This document shows positions 63,775 through 64,000 of a stretch of DNA of 64,000 nucleotides, piece by piece. Every line of letters begins with the position of its first letter. Positions within the stretch are counted from its first letter, which is position 1. The DNA lies in NCBI RefSeq assembly GCF_019668465.1, contig NZ_AP024828.1:62001-126000 (forward strand). The letters run 5' to 3'. Below the pieces are notes generated by a model, which was not told the origin of the DNA, did not search any database, and saw only the letters and a list, made by a program, of their open reading frames with translations. The position numbers and the translations under genes are program-made. The stretch comes from Mycobacterium senriense (GTDB lineage Bacteria > Actinomycetota > Actinomycetes > Mycobacteriales > Mycobacteriaceae).

Positions 63775-64000
63775 ATGGACCACCAGGTTGTGCAAGTCAT
63801 CTCACCACACACCGAGCAACCCATCGCCGAGGTCGACGCGGCCGGACCCGACGACGTCGACGCCGCCGTCGCCGCCGCGCGCGCGGCCTTGACCTCGTCG
63901 CCCTGGGCCCACAGCGAGCCGTCGGAACGGATCGCGGCCATCCGGCGCCTCGCCGACATCTACGACCGGCGCCGCTCCGAGATGGCCGACGTCATCACCG
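63775..64000 (+). CDS. Aldehyde dehydrogenase, N-terminal part (3' end outside window)
   Basis: The ATG at 63775, with GGGAGG six bases upstream, opens a frame that runs to the window end. The visible 75 residues show the usual ALDH opening: ISPHTEQPIAEVDAAGPDDVDAAVAAARAAL, then SERIAAIRRLADIYDRRRSEMADVI. The catalytic Cys and Glu lie beyond the edge. It probably oxidises an aldehyde formed in the Rieske pathway; divergent orientation across a shared operator supports this. Confidence 0.88.
   Translation, partial: MDHQVVQVISPHTEQPIAEVDAAGPDDVDAAVAAARAALTSSPWAHSEPSERIAAIRRLADIYDRRRSEMADVIT

Overview
The window is high-GC DNA from a Mycobacterium, most likely a slow grower of the M. avium/M. 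intracellulare kind. Evidence is the strong match of its left part, in order and protein length, to the M. tuberculosis block Rv3049c-Rv3065 (monooxygenase, TetR, nrdE, nrdI, nrdH, FMN reductase, TetR, dinB2/dinP, SDR, TetR, cyp136, double GntR, fadE22, ligB, cstA, mmr). MmpS/MmpL, an MspA-type porin, F420- and mycofactocin-type enzymes and leaderless-looking starts agree with this. No rRNA, tRNA, CRISPR array, insertion sequence or phage gene was recognised.

Layout. 1-6200: end of an SDR gene, a Baeyer-Villiger-type monooxygenase with a TetR regulator, and the class Ib ribonucleotide reductase genes nrdHIE behind a probable pair of NrdR boxes. 6200-11700: FMN reductase/TetR divergent pair, dinB2, TetR/SDR, cyp136. 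11700-14500: a stand-alone LeuA-type regulatory domain, two small glycine-rich lipoproteins with shared upstream and downstream signals, and a MEDS-HATPase anti-sigma-like protein; two SigF-like promoters lie here. 14600-24800: duplicated GntR, thiolase-like protein with a DUF35 partner, fadE22, SDR, ligB, cstA.

24800-39300 sits between cstA and mmr, which are nearly adjacent in M. tuberculosis. It holds a stress-like operon (two small proteins, Hsp70-like ATPase, nitroreductase, PPK2, SDR), an F420-type oxidoreductase, and an acyl-CoA set (thiolase, crotonase, frameshifted racemase/CoA-transferase, ACAD) that appears linked by a shared 23-bp motif to a divergent APH kinase-SDR pair. This arrangement resembles a split version of the ACAD10/11 4-hydroxyacid pathway. 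A porin, a small secreted protein, a hydrolase and a DoxX protein complete it.

39300-54900: mmr, an MFS exporter, glgP, a three-gene envelope locus, an MmpS-MmpL-mycofactocin-type SDR operon with stop/start overlaps, a single-chain ECF transporter (TM-ABC-ABC-EcfT), and an enolase paralogue with altered catalytic residues. 54900-64000: a catabolic locus with two paralogous Rieske oxygenase plus small-protein cassettes, a flavin/2Fe-2S reductase, an SDR, a TauD-type dioxygenase, an AhpD-like protein, an amidohydrolase lacking the usual HxH, an aldehyde dehydrogenase, a 3Fe-4S ferredoxin and a MarR regulator. A CAAGTAGT half-site occurs in all three promoters of this locus and probably marks the MarR regulon. 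I regard this locus as the best candidate for an undescribed system.
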